Source of the DNA: a bacterium
GTDB lineage: Bacteria; Krumholzibacteriota; Krumholzibacteriia; LZORAL124-64-63
Reading direction: 5' to 3'
Length of the DNA stretch: 64,000 nt
NCBI GenBank assembly: GCA_016703265.1
Contig: JADJCK010000005.1
Coordinates: 62,001-126,000 of the forward strand
The position numbers and the translations under genes are program-made. How positions within the stretch are numbered: the first letter of the stretch is position 1; each line of letters starts with the position of its first letter. Positions 16,379-25,076 of the stretch are shown here, piece by piece. The notes under the pieces are model-generated. The model ran no database searches and was not told the DNA's origin. It saw only the letters and a program-made list of their open reading frames with translations.

Positions 16379-19300
16379 CTACCGCAGCAACGTCATCTTC
16401 CGCGTGAGTTCATGCCCCTCGGCGCGCAGGCGGCAGAAGTAGGTGCCGGAGGCCGCGGCAGCGCCGTGGTCGTCGTCGCCCTGCCAGGTGGCGTCGTGCG
16501 TGCCTGCCGCGAGCGTGCCCGACAACAGGTGCCGCACCAGTCGCCCTTCCAGGTCATACACGCACAGCTCGACCGGGCCGGGCGCCGCCAGCGTGAAGCG
16601 GATGGTGGTGCGCGGGTTGAACGGGTTGGGGCGGTTCTGCGCGAGCGCGGTGGCGGCCGGCGGCAGCGGCGAAGCCGAGAGCCCCTCGGGCCGGTTGACG
16701 AGCGACGTGAAGAGCACGGCGCGCCCGGCCTGCAGCGGGGCAGCGCCCGGCGCGGCCAGGTTCCAGTAGGAGTAGAGCACGCCGTCATTGCGTTCGTGGT
16801 TCTGGATGCCGGCGGTGGCGTAGCCGTTCAGCGCGTCGACCTGGTTGACGGTGTGGTACTGCAGGAGGATGTCGCCGTCGCCGGTCTCGCCGGCGCGCCA
16901 GGCCGGGTCGTAGAGCACGGCCTGGAACGTCTCGGGCGTGATGACGGGCAGTTCGGTATACGCGTTGCGCAGGCGGCTCCATTCCACCACGAAGCGGTGG
17001 TTCGGGGCGTCGTACCAGGTGAAGACGCCGCCCTCGCCGGGCGTCAGTTGCAGTTCGTCCCAGAACACGGCGACCATGTCGTCGGCGGCGCCGGGCGTGG
17101 GCACCTTCCAGTTGCGGTAATAGACCACGGGCGTGGCGCCGAACGAGAGCCAGCCGTTGGAGCATACGCTGATCTTCGTGAAATCGCGTCCGTAGTAACG
17201 GAACGCGAACGGCAGGTCGATGACCGCCAGGTCGTCGGCGTACAACGCGGTGTCGGCCAGGGCCAGGGCCGTGCCGGCGCCGCCGAGGGCGGGGTCGATC
17301 TCGATCCAGTTGTAGGTCGGGGCCAGCGGATAGCCGGTGTCGAGGTTGTCGAAGGCGTAGTAGCCGCGCGCATCGGGCCCTGTCGGGTCGGTGGGCGCGG
17401 CGGCGCCGCAGGTGACGGGCACCTCGAGCACGGAGGTGCCGCCCTCGGCGAACGTCACGTCGAGTTCGAGCACGGCCAGGTGGCCGGCCGGGCAACCGGG
17501 GGCCACCGCCAGCGCGAAGGCGCCGGCGCCGGTCGTGGTGGCGGCGCCTGACGCGGCGCCGGGGAACGAGGCCTGCGCGTCGGTGATCGAGACCCAGCGG
17601 TCGCTGCTGCGCAGCGAGGCGGCCAGGCCCAGCGAGGCGCGGTCGCCGTAGTTGGTGAGGGAGAGGCCGAGTGTGGCGGCTGTGCCCGGCGCGGCGGTGC
17701 CGCCGACGTCCACGGCAGCCAGTGCAACGGCCGGTCCGGAGACCGGCAGCTCGACGACGCCGGCAAACGAGCCCGACCAGCTGCTGATGTCCATCGTGAA
17801 CCGCTCCACCGTGCCGGCGGTCGCCGAGGCATCCACCTTCACGACGAAACGCGACGTGCCATCGACGGTCTGGCCGGCGCCGATCGTCGGGTAGAAGGCG
17901 CTCGCAACGAACATGAGCACGCCCGCCTCATCGCTGCGGCGCAGGATGCCACGCACGCCCTGGACCGCTGTCGTGCCGTCGTTACGCAGGGGAATCGTCA
18001 ACTCGACCGTCTCGCCCGGTTCGGCCGTGCCGTCACCGTCGCCGAGGCTCTGGCCGAGGTTGTCGTCGTCGACAACCGCCGCCAGCGGCCGCAGCGCCGC
18101 CGCCTGTGCGCCCACGCTCACGTTGCCCAGCCAGGGCCGCAGGTTCGGGCCCGTGACGGTCAGCTGCAGCGTGCCGGCAGCGAGACCGGCCAGCGGCAGC
18201 ACGACACGACCATCGTCACCCGTCACGCCGACGGCCAGCGGGTCGCCGGTCGCGCGCGCGGCGACCACGGCTCCAGCCACCGGGACGCCGCCCGACATCA
18301 CGCTGACGGACAGCGCATCGGCGGCGGGATCGAGTGCCGTTGGCGCCGTCACCGTCAACTGGCGGGGAACCGCGGTCCACAGCGCGGTGGCCGGGTCGCC
18401 CATCAGGTTGTTCCACACCGACCAGATCGCGACGGCATCGGGCTCGTCGGCCTGGTAGTTGGCGTACATGTGCAGCTTGCCGCGCGAAAGCGCCGGGCCC
18501 AGCCGCGGGTCGCCCGACATCAGCACGTGGTCGATGATGCCCTGGAACATGCTGTCGTTGTAGCGCGTGTTCGTGCCGGTGGTCGCGGTGCCGATGCTGG
18601 CGATGCCGCCGCCGTTCGCGGCGCGCAGGAAGGCCTCGCTGCGGCAGGTGGGATCGGTCCAGAAGCTGCCGGTGTCGCAGGTCAGCGTGACCACGAACGG
18701 CAGCTTGCGCTGGTTGCTGAGCAGGGCGATGTGCCCGGTGGACAGGCCGCTCATCTGCCAGTGGCCGCGATAGGTGTACAGCGACTTGCCGGCGTTGAGC
18801 GACGCCATCTGCTGCACCAGGTAGTTGCCGTCGAAGATGGTGTCGATGGCCGTATAGTTGAGCTCGAGCAGGTGCTGTTTTACCCAGCGGCTGGAATAGA
18901 TGGTACTCCAACCGGACTCCGACACGTCGGCCACCAGGCCCGCCCGCGTGAACCAGGTGGTGTCGTCGGTCAGCCAGGGATCGCTTTCGTAGGCGACGAT
19001 CTTGTTCACCACCGTAACCAGCTGCGCCGTGCTCGTCACCGACAGGCGGCCCAGGTGCACATCGCCCAGCACGTCGTCGCCGTCGAGCTGCGTGTAGAAA
19101 TGGTCGCCCTCGCCGAACAGCCCCGAGAGATCCTCGCGCCAGGTGTCGACGGCGACGGCGCCGTCGGCATCGCCCACCAGGCAGACCATCTCCAGCGGCA
19201 CCTCGAGCGTGTCGTACAGCTGCTGCAGCCAGGCCTTGATCGCGATGCCGTCGTTGCCGCCGACCTGGTCGGTGGTGGCGGCGATCACGTGGTAGCCCTG

Positions 19301-19618
19301 CCGCCGGCGCCATTCGATGAGCGGCGCCAGCGCGGCCTCGATCGCGGCCCCGGGGGGGCTCAGGCACACCCAGGTGCCGAGCGGTACGGTGGCGGTCGCC
19401 GACTTGTCGGTGCCCGGAAACTCGGTGGTCAGGAGCGTGGCGATGGAGGCGGGAACGGGCTGCTGGCAGGGTGCACCGGACCCGGCGGCGACAGCGCCCG
19501 CGGGAGTCAGGCGATGGCCATGAAGGCTCGCCGCCGGCGTCGTGGCGGCCGCAGTCGCCAGAGACGAGCCGGCGCACACGGCGAGAACGGCCGCCAGGAT
19601 TGCGTGGCATTTCGACAT
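16379..19618 (-). CDS. Gingipain-like C25 cysteine peptidase, secreted
   Basis: A 1079-residue protein with a signal peptide (1-24). The peptidase C25 domain (about residues 80-420) has the catalytic His in YRGHWQ (His286) and Cys in LTCDTG (Cys314), and CLVGDADG and DVHLGRLSV as flanking family motifs. A carboxypeptidase-regulatory/Ig-like region (420-490), further beta domains and a C-terminal FlgD-like sorting domain with NPFNPRTT follow. C25 enzymes such as gingipain and PorU act at the cell surface in T9SS bacteria; this one could process secreted proteins or scavenge peptides. A -10 box TATAAT lies upstream at 19678-19683. Confidence 0.9.
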   Translation of the reverse strand: MSKCHAILAAVLAVCAGSSLATAAATTPAASLHGHRLTPAGAVAAGSGAPCQQPVPASIATLLTTEFPGTDKSATATVPLGTWVCLSPPGAAIEAALAPLIEWRRRQGYHVIAATTDQVGGNDGIAIKAWLQQLYDTLEVPLEMVCLVGDADGAVAVDTWREDLSGLFGEGDHFYTQLDGDDVLGDVHLGRLSVTSTAQLVTVVNKIVAYESDPWLTDDTTWFTRAGLVADVSESGWSTIYSSRWVKQHLLELNYTAIDTIFDGNYLVQQMASLNAGKSLYTYRGHWQMSGLSTGHIALLSNQRKLPFVVTLTCDTGSFWTDPTCRSEAFLRAANGGGIASIGTATTGTNTRYNDSMFQGIIDHVLMSGDPRLGPALSRGKLHMYANYQADEPDAVAIWSVWNNLMGDPATALWTAVPRQLTVTAPTALDPAADALSVSVMSGGVPVAGAVVAARATGDPLAVGVTGDDGRVVLPLAGLAAGTLQLTVTGPNLRPWLGNVSVGAQAAALRPLAAVVDDDNLGQSLGDGDGTAEPGETVELTIPLRNDGTTAVQGVRGILRRSDEAGVLMFVASAFYPTIGAGQTVDGTSRFVVKVDASATAGTVERFTMDISSWSGSFAGVVELPVSGPAVALAAVDVGGTAAPGTAATLGLSLTNYGDRASLGLAASLRSSDRWVSITDAQASFPGAASGAATTTGAGAFALAVAPGCPAGHLAVLELDVTFAEGGTSVLEVPVTCGAAAPTDPTGPDARGYYAFDNLDTGYPLAPTYNWIEIDPALGGAGTALALADTALYADDLAVIDLPFAFRYYGRDFTKISVCSNGWLSFGATPVVYYRNWKVPTPGAADDMVAVFWDELQLTPGEGGVFTWYDAPNHRFVVEWSRLRNAYTELPVITPETFQAVLYDPAWRAGETGDGDILLQYHTVNQVDALNGYATAGIQNHERNDGVLYSYWNLAAPGAAPLQAGRAVLFTSLVNRPEGLSASPLPPAATALAQNRPNPFNPRTTIRFTLAAPGPVELCVYDLEGRLVRHLLSGTLAAGTHDATWQGDDDHGAAAASGTYFCRLRAEGHELTRKMTLLR

Positions 19619-19677
19619 GGAACCGCCTGCCGGAAAGGACTCGCCGCGTTCCCCCGAACGCAGGGAAATCTTGATCT

Positions 19678-19683
19678 ATTATA
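19678..19683 (-). promoter_or_regulatory. -10 box for the C25 peptidase gene
   Basis: TATAAT on the minus strand in the context GCTATAAT, 60 bases before the start at 19618. The surrounding 60 bases are AT-rich for this genome. No good -35 box is seen. Confidence 0.45.
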
Positions 19684-19787
19684 GCTGAATTTGTCGAGCG
19701 GACGCCAGTAAGAATTTGGTAAAGATACAATCCGAAACATCTTACGGCGATCAGGTGCCGGCTGGCTGCCGGTAACCTGTTGAAAGA

Positions 19788-21191
19788 TCAAATCATTGCC
19801 CGCCCCCGGCCCCACCGGTACCAGACCAGCCCCGACGCCGTCAGGGCGATCCCCAACAGCGACGGCAGGGGCGCCGTCACCAGCGTGACGATCATGAACG
19901 CCACCTGGATGACCAGCACCACGACCAGCGTCACCGGCCAGCCGGGCACGCGGAAGGGCCGCGCCAGGTGCGGCAGCTTGCGGCGCAGCACCCAGACGGC
20001 GACGAAGGTCGAGAGGTTGAAGATCGCCGACGTGAAGGCGAAGAAGTCGATGACCGTCTCGTAGGCGCGGCCGGCCAGCCCGGCGGCCACCAGCAGCACC
20101 GTGGCCCACAGGGCCTGTCCGATGAGCGCGCCGATCGGGGTATGTCGCGTGCCGTCGACGACGCCGAGCCGCTGCGGGAACAATCCGTCGCGCGCCATCG
20201 CGTGCCACGTGCGGGCCTTGACCATCACCTGGGCATTGATGTTGCCGGCCGTGCTCAGCACCACCGCCAGCGCGATGAGCACCGCGCCGCCGCTGCCCAG
20301 CGCCGCGCGCATCGCATCGGCCGCGACCTGCTTCGAACCGGCCATGCCCGCCGGCCCGAGCTGCTTGAGGTAGGCCAGGTTCACCAGCAGGTAGATGCCG
20401 AGCACCACGCCGATGCCCCACAGGATGCTGCGCGGCAGGTTCTTCTCGGGATCGCGCACTTCCTCCGCCACATAGGTGGCGCCTTCCCAGCCGCTGAAGG
20501 CGAAGAAGGCGTAGCGCATCGCGGCGCCCACGGCGAGCACCGTGGCCCATATGCCCATGGCGGGAGCGGTGGCGGCTGCGGTTGCTGTCGATGCTGCCGC
20601 CGCCGCGCCGCCGTCAGTGAGCCCTGCACCGCGCGCCAGCGCCAGGCCCGCGCCGGCCACCGCCACCAGGCCGCCCAGCTTGAGCACGGTCAGCACGTTT
20701 TGCACGCGCCCGCCGGCCTGCACGCCGCGCGCATTCACCCAGGTGAACAGCCAGACGCCGGCCACCGCGAGCGAGGTCTCCAGCCCGCGCGGCCACTTGC
20801 TGCCGCCGGATGCACTCCAGAGCACCGCCGTGTACTGCGCGAACACGAGCGCTACCGCCGCGATCGACGCGGTCTCCGAGACGAAGAACATCGCCCAGCC
20901 GCGCAGGAAGGCCCACCACGGCGGATAGGCCTCCTTCAGGTAGGCGTAGGGGCCACCCGACTTCGGCAGCATCGCCACCAGTTCGGCATAGCACAGCGCG
21001 CTGAGCATGGTCATGGCGCCGGCCAGCAGCCAGACGGCGAAGAAGGGGCCGGGGCTCAGCACCAGCGCCATGATGGGGCCGGGCGTGCGGAAGATGCCCG
21101 AGCCGATGATGCGGCCGACGACCAGGGACAGGGCTTCGCGCGGGCCGAGGGCGCGCGTGAGGGTCGTCGCGGGCGGGATGGGAGCGTTCAA
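19788..21191 (-). CDS. APC-superfamily amino acid permease
   Basis: About 467 residues and 12 predicted transmembrane helices. The first helix carries the APC signature VVGRIIGSGIF, and YAELVAMLPKSGGPYAYLKEAY follows in TM3, as in the L-amino-acid/LAT-type transporters. FAFSGWEGATYVAEEVRDPEKNLPRSI marks TM6-7. It moves amino acids across the inner membrane, probably by proton symport or exchange. No ATG fits the N-terminus; I chose TTG at 21191 (protein starting LNAPIPPATTLTRALG), but the frame is open to 21347, so the start is uncertain. It diverges from the secreted protein at 21346. Confidence 0.85.
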   Translation of the reverse strand: MNAPIPPATTLTRALGPREALSLVVGRIIGSGIFRTPGPIMALVLSPGPFFAVWLLAGAMTMLSALCYAELVAMLPKSGGPYAYLKEAYPPWWAFLRGWAMFFVSETASIAAVALVFAQYTAVLWSASGGSKWPRGLETSLAVAGVWLFTWVNARGVQAGGRVQNVLTVLKLGGLVAVAGAGLALARGAGLTDGGAAAAASTATAAATAPAMGIWATVLAVGAAMRYAFFAFSGWEGATYVAEEVRDPEKNLPRSILWGIGVVLGIYLLVNLAYLKQLGPAGMAGSKQVAADAMRAALGSGGAVLIALAVVLSTAGNINAQVMVKARTWHAMARDGLFPQRLGVVDGTRHTPIGALIGQALWATVLLVAAGLAGRAYETVIDFFAFTSAIFNLSTFVAVWVLRRKLPHLARPFRVPGWPVTLVVVLVIQVAFMIVTLVTAPLPSLLGIALTASGLVWYRWGRGRAMI

Positions 21192-21345
21192 GGTGCACCG
21201 GGCGGGTCGAAGTCCAGTTGTCCTGCCGGGGACCGCGCCGGCCGAGGCGACATACCATACCACGGTGCCCGCGCCGCGTGCTACCATTGTGCCCGGGACC
21301 CCTGGGTCTCCAGACCCTGCGCAACCCCGATCGGGAGAGAGCGCC

Positions 21346-22029
21346 ATGATCAGCCGCCTTGCCTGCCTGTTCCTTGCGACCGTGATCGTCGCCTTCTGCG
21401 CCGCCGCCGCCGGGCCGGCCCGCGCCCAGGACTATTCGTTTCTGGACGACACCGAGTACCTGGCGAGGGGCGAGGGCCTCCGCGTCTACTTTGACGCGAC
21501 CGTCGAAGTGGCGTTCGGGGGCATCATCTCGAGTCCGATGTACCAGGCCGTGTCGACGAACACCACGCCCAGCGTCTGGCTCGTGCTCGTCCTCCCGGGC
21601 GCCGCGACGATGAACGGCTGGCAGGCGCAGTTCCGCATCACGGGCGAGGGATCGGTCACGTCGGCGACCGTGCTGGGCGACGGCGCCGGCAATGCGGGCT
21701 CCGGCGACGACTACCTGGTGACCTACGCCACGCCGCGGCCGACAACCGACGTGCATGTGCCGCTGCTGCGCCTGGACCTGCTCGTGCAGGCGGGCGGCAC
21801 CGGCGGCTTCCCGTTCGGCGAGATGTTCATGTACACGGCGCCGGCGGCCGGCGGCCAGGCGATGCCCGGCTGGACCACGGGCTCGGGCGCCTTCCGGCCC
21901 ACACACTCGCTGACCAGCGCGTACCACGGCTGGACGTACCCGTGCATGACGCTCAACAGCTTCTTCGGCGTCACGGCGGTGGAACCGCAGACCTGGGGCG
22001 GGGTGAAGGCGCTGTTCCGGTCCCGCTGA
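21346..22029 (+). CDS. Secreted protein with C-terminal WGGVKALFR motif
   Basis: A 227-residue protein with a clear signal peptide (cleavage after ARA, about residue 27) and a beta-rich mature domain of no recognised family (cohesin-like patterns, low confidence). The final 15 residues read VEPQTWGGVKALFRSR. The protein at 44308-44889 ends in VEMTGWGSVKALFRR, so the tail is a shared motif and perhaps a sorting or anchoring tag. GGGAGA precedes the ATG. A strong terminator follows. Confidence 0.75.
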   Translation: MISRLACLFLATVIVAFCAAAAGPARAQDYSFLDDTEYLARGEGLRVYFDATVEVAFGGIISSPMYQAVSTNTTPSVWLVLVLPGAATMNGWQAQFRITGEGSVTSATVLGDGAGNAGSGDDYLVTYATPRPTTDVHVPLLRLDLLVQAGGTGGFPFGEMFMYTAPAAGGQAMPGWTTGSGAFRPTHSLTSAYHGWTYPCMTLNSFFGVTAVEPQTWGGVKALFRSR

Positions 22030-22097
22030 CGGCGAGTGCCGGTGCGCTCAGGGGCGCACCTGACGCTTGTGAAGCAGGTGCGGGAGCAGGTTTGAGG

Positions 22098-22138
22098 TTG
22101 TCCAATAAAGGGCCCATCCGAACGGCCCTTTATTGGAC
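22098..22138. terminator. Bidirectional terminator hairpin
   Basis: Perfect 16-base arms (22098-22113 and 22123-22138; TGTCCAATAAAGGGCC and its complement) with a 9-base loop lie between converging genes. AT-rich outer arms supply the T tract on either strand. Confidence 0.85.
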
Positions 22139-22184
22139 ATTGTCGTTTCGACCTCAAGAGTGGATCGCACTCGAGGCCTGAGTT

Positions 22185-22973
22185 CTAGTCCCCGTCCAGG
22201 ATCCGCCCCAGCCCGCCCAGCACCGAGCCCTCGCCCTGCGAGCGGCCGCCCATCCGCGGCGACGAGGCGATGATGCGGTCGGCCAGGCGCGAGAACGGCA
22301 GCGACTGCAGGTAGACCGTGCCGTGCCCGCGCAGCGTGACCAGGAACAGGCCCTCGCCGCCGAAGATCATGCTCTTCAGGTTGCCGGCGCGCTCGATGTC
22401 GTAGTCGATGCCCTCGGTAAAGCCGACCAGGCAGCCGGTGTCCACGCGCAACGTCTGGCCACGCAGTTCCTTCTTCACCACGGTGCCGCCGGCGTGGGCG
22501 AAGGCCATGCCGTCGCCCTCGAGCTTCTGCAGGATGAAGCCCTCGCCGCCGAAGAAGCCGGTGCCCAGGCGCCGCTGCAGCGTGATCGTGATGCTCGTGC
22601 CCAGGGCCGCGCACAGGAACGCGTCCTTCTGGCAGATGAAGCGGCCGCCGAGCTCGGCCATGTTCAGGGGGATGATCTTGCCGGGGTAGGGGGCGGCGAA
22701 CGCCACGCGCGCCTTGCCCGTGCCCTGATTCGAGAAGTGCGTCAGGAAGATGGACTCGCCGGTGAGCACGCGCTTGCCGACGTTGAGCAGCGCGTCGAAG
22801 ATCCCGCCCTTGGCCTGGGAACCGTCGCCCATGCGGGTTTCGAACGTGATGCCGTCCTCCATGTAGTTCATGGCACCGGCTTCGGCGACAACGACCTCGC
22901 GGGGATCGAGTTCAACCTCGACGATCTGCATGTCGTCGCCCAGGATCTGATAATCCAATTCGTGGCAGCGCAT
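22185..22973 (-). CDS. AIM24 / TIGR00266-family protein
   Basis: A 262-residue protein with the AIM24 beta-prism pattern: FEIxG-like start replaced by LDYQILGDDMQIVEVELDP, then AEAGAMNYMEDGI, SIFLTHFSNQG, FGGEGFILQKLEGDG and DTGCLVGFTEGIDYD. These are the conserved Gly-rich strands of the family. Bacterial members are cytoplasmic proteins of unclear function (mitochondrial AIM24 affects inner-membrane architecture). It stands alone on the minus strand and diverges from the lipoprotein at 23151. Confidence 0.9.
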   Translation of the reverse strand: MRCHELDYQILGDDMQIVEVELDPREVVVAEAGAMNYMEDGITFETRMGDGSQAKGGIFDALLNVGKRVLTGESIFLTHFSNQGTGKARVAFAAPYPGKIIPLNMAELGGRFICQKDAFLCAALGTSITITLQRRLGTGFFGGEGFILQKLEGDGMAFAHAGGTVVKKELRGQTLRVDTGCLVGFTEGIDYDIERAGNLKSMIFGGEGLFLVTLRGHGTVYLQSLPFSRLADRIIASSPRMGGRSQGEGSVLGGLGRILDGD

Positions 22974-23150
22974 CGGAAAGCCTCCTCAGGCGGTTCACGG
23001 GGGTTGGACCGGTCGGCGAATACCCGGACCAAAGTAGTATTGTTCAGTCAAGATTGCACTTGGGTGCGGCGGTGCCGGGCCGATAATCGATTCTAGTGTT
23101 TCATTTCCGGCGCCGCAAGGGGCCGCCATTTCCTGAAGGAGCAAGAGGCC

Positions 23151-24899
23151 ATGACGTCACGCAAGAACCTGTTTCTGATCGCGTGGCTGGCCGTCATCGC
23201 GCTGGCGCTCGGCGCCTGCAGCGACAGCAGCACGACACCCGAAGACAATGACACCGACACGACGGCGCCACTGGTGCAGAGCACCATCCCGAGTTCCAGC
23301 CAGGTCGGGGTTGCGACCAACGCGCTCATCACGGTCACCTTCAACGAGGCGATGAACCAGGCCAGCGCCACCGGTCAGGTCACGTTGTCTTCGGGCGGCG
23401 CACCGACCATCACCTGGGTCAGCGATCGTGTGTTCACCGTCAGCCACGCCACGGCGTGGGCCGAGGGTGTGCAGGTGACCGCCACGCTCGGGACCGGGCT
23501 GACCGACGTGGCCGGCAATGCGCTGGCCGCCGCGCACCAGTTCTCGTTCTTCACCGAGACGTCGCAGCTGCTGGTGGTCGCTGCGGAGCCGGTGAACGGC
23601 GCCACCGGCGTCAATCGCAGCGCCAGCCTGCGCGTGCAGTTCTCGTTGCCGGTCGACGAGGCGTCGTTGGCGGCCGGTATCGTCATCTCCGACAATCTGG
23701 CCAAGACGACGTACCCGTTCACCGTCAGCTACGGCAACAACAACTGGTACACCATCGATCCCACCGGCAACCTGCCGGCCGGAACACTGATCACGGTGCA
23801 GGTGGCGGGCACGGTCCACGTGCTGCAGTCGCCGCTCAACACGCTGGGTACGGCGCACCAGTTCTCGTTTACCACGGGCGTGGACGTGGACACGACGCCG
23901 CCCACGATCGTCTCGTTCAGTCCGGCCACGGGATCCACGAGCCTTTCACCCGACATCGGCAGCTTCGTGATCACGTTCAGCGAGCCGATCGACCTCAACA
24001 CGCTGGAACCCGTGTCCTGGAACATGGAGTTCGCGGCGTATCTCATGGGCGGCACGGAGCCGGCCTGGAGCGAGGGCAACACGGTCCTGACCGTGGCGCT
24101 GCCGACGCTGCCGGCAGGCCTGGAGATGGCGATCGTGTTCAGCGGGTTCGCCGACCTCAGCGGCAACGTGCAGAGCAGCTTTACCACATGGGAAGGCCGT
24201 GTTGCGGGCAACCCCGTCATCTACCCGATGACCGACGGTCTCCGGCAGGATTGGGCGGTCAGCTGGTCGCGTGGCCCCGACGGCAGCACCACGCCGACGG
24301 AGTCGGGCGGCAGTACCGTGTATCGCCAGGTCGAGGTCCAGGGCAACGGTGACGTGCACGTGGTCGACTACGACAACGACACGTACACGACGCCGCGCCG
24401 CTGGGACATGTACGACCGCCTGGCGTCGTCCATCGAGTGGCTGGGCTTCGGCGACAGCGGCGGTGAAGGCGGTACCCCGAACGAGATCCTCTTCAGCGCG
24501 TCGCTGAAGTTCCTGCCGCTGCCGATGGTGGCCGGGACCTGGAACGACAACGCCACCGTCACCGTGCCCGGCGAAGGCACCTACACGGCGACGTTCAGTG
24601 GGCAGGTGATCGGACGCGAGGACCTGGACCTGCCCATCGGCAAGTCCGCCGTCGACAAGTCCGCAGCGCGCGTGCTGCGCCCCATCTACTACAAGGGTGC
24701 CTGGAAGGTGGCACGCTCCATGGAAGTGCACCTGGACGGCGTCTGGTTCATCACCATGGCCGACACCACCTGGTATTCCCCGACGCTGGGTCCCGTGCGC
24801 GAGATCACGCGCGAGGACAGCGCCGCCCGGGGCGACGAGCCGGCCAGCTGGTACCGGACCGAGGGCTGGTCGATGCTGGGGATCAGCAACGGAAAGTAA
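23151..24899 (+). CDS. Lipoprotein with bacterial Ig-like (Big_5) domains
   Basis: A 582-residue protein with a lipobox LALGAC (Cys23), so it is lipid-anchored. At least three SbsA/Big_5 Ig-like repeats follow, each opening with a variant of PxxGxxxVxxxxxIxVxFNEAM (about residues 45-140, 145-245 and 250-345). The C-terminal 240 residues are beta-rich and unassigned. Such proteins usually sit on the outer surface. The acidic Thr-rich linker after the Cys (STTPEDNDTDTTAP) is a spacer. A terminator follows at 24925. Confidence 0.85.
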   Translation: MTSRKNLFLIAWLAVIALALGACSDSSTTPEDNDTDTTAPLVQSTIPSSSQVGVATNALITVTFNEAMNQASATGQVTLSSGGAPTITWVSDRVFTVSHATAWAEGVQVTATLGTGLTDVAGNALAAAHQFSFFTETSQLLVVAAEPVNGATGVNRSASLRVQFSLPVDEASLAAGIVISDNLAKTTYPFTVSYGNNNWYTIDPTGNLPAGTLITVQVAGTVHVLQSPLNTLGTAHQFSFTTGVDVDTTPPTIVSFSPATGSTSLSPDIGSFVITFSEPIDLNTLEPVSWNMEFAAYLMGGTEPAWSEGNTVLTVALPTLPAGLEMAIVFSGFADLSGNVQSSFTTWEGRVAGNPVIYPMTDGLRQDWAVSWSRGPDGSTTPTESGGSTVYRQVEVQGNGDVHVVDYDNDTYTTPRRWDMYDRLASSIEWLGFGDSGGEGGTPNEILFSASLKFLPLPMVAGTWNDNATVTVPGEGTYTATFSGQVIGREDLDLPIGKSAVDKSAARVLRPIYYKGAWKVARSMEVHLDGVWFITMADTTWYSPTLGPVREITREDSAARGDEPASWYRTEGWSMLGISNGK

Positions 24900-24924
24900 C
24901 AGCTTTGGAGACAACAGGTTGTCC

Positions 24925-24961
24925 GGGCAGGCGGGAGGCCGGGTCTCCCGTCTGCCCTTTT
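24925..24961 (+). terminator. Rho-independent terminator
   Basis: GGGCAGGCGGGAG pairs with CTCCCGTCTGCCC (one G-T pair) and is followed by TTTT. It ends the Ig-like lipoprotein gene 26 bases after its stop. Confidence 0.85.
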
Positions 24962-25076
24962 ACGGGATGGCCTGGATTCGTATACGGGAAATCCCTAAAA
25001 GACACGGGGTCAGGCGCCGATAACGTCTTGTGATATTCAAAGCCGGGTCCCAACCACAAGGCCGTGCCGTTTCACC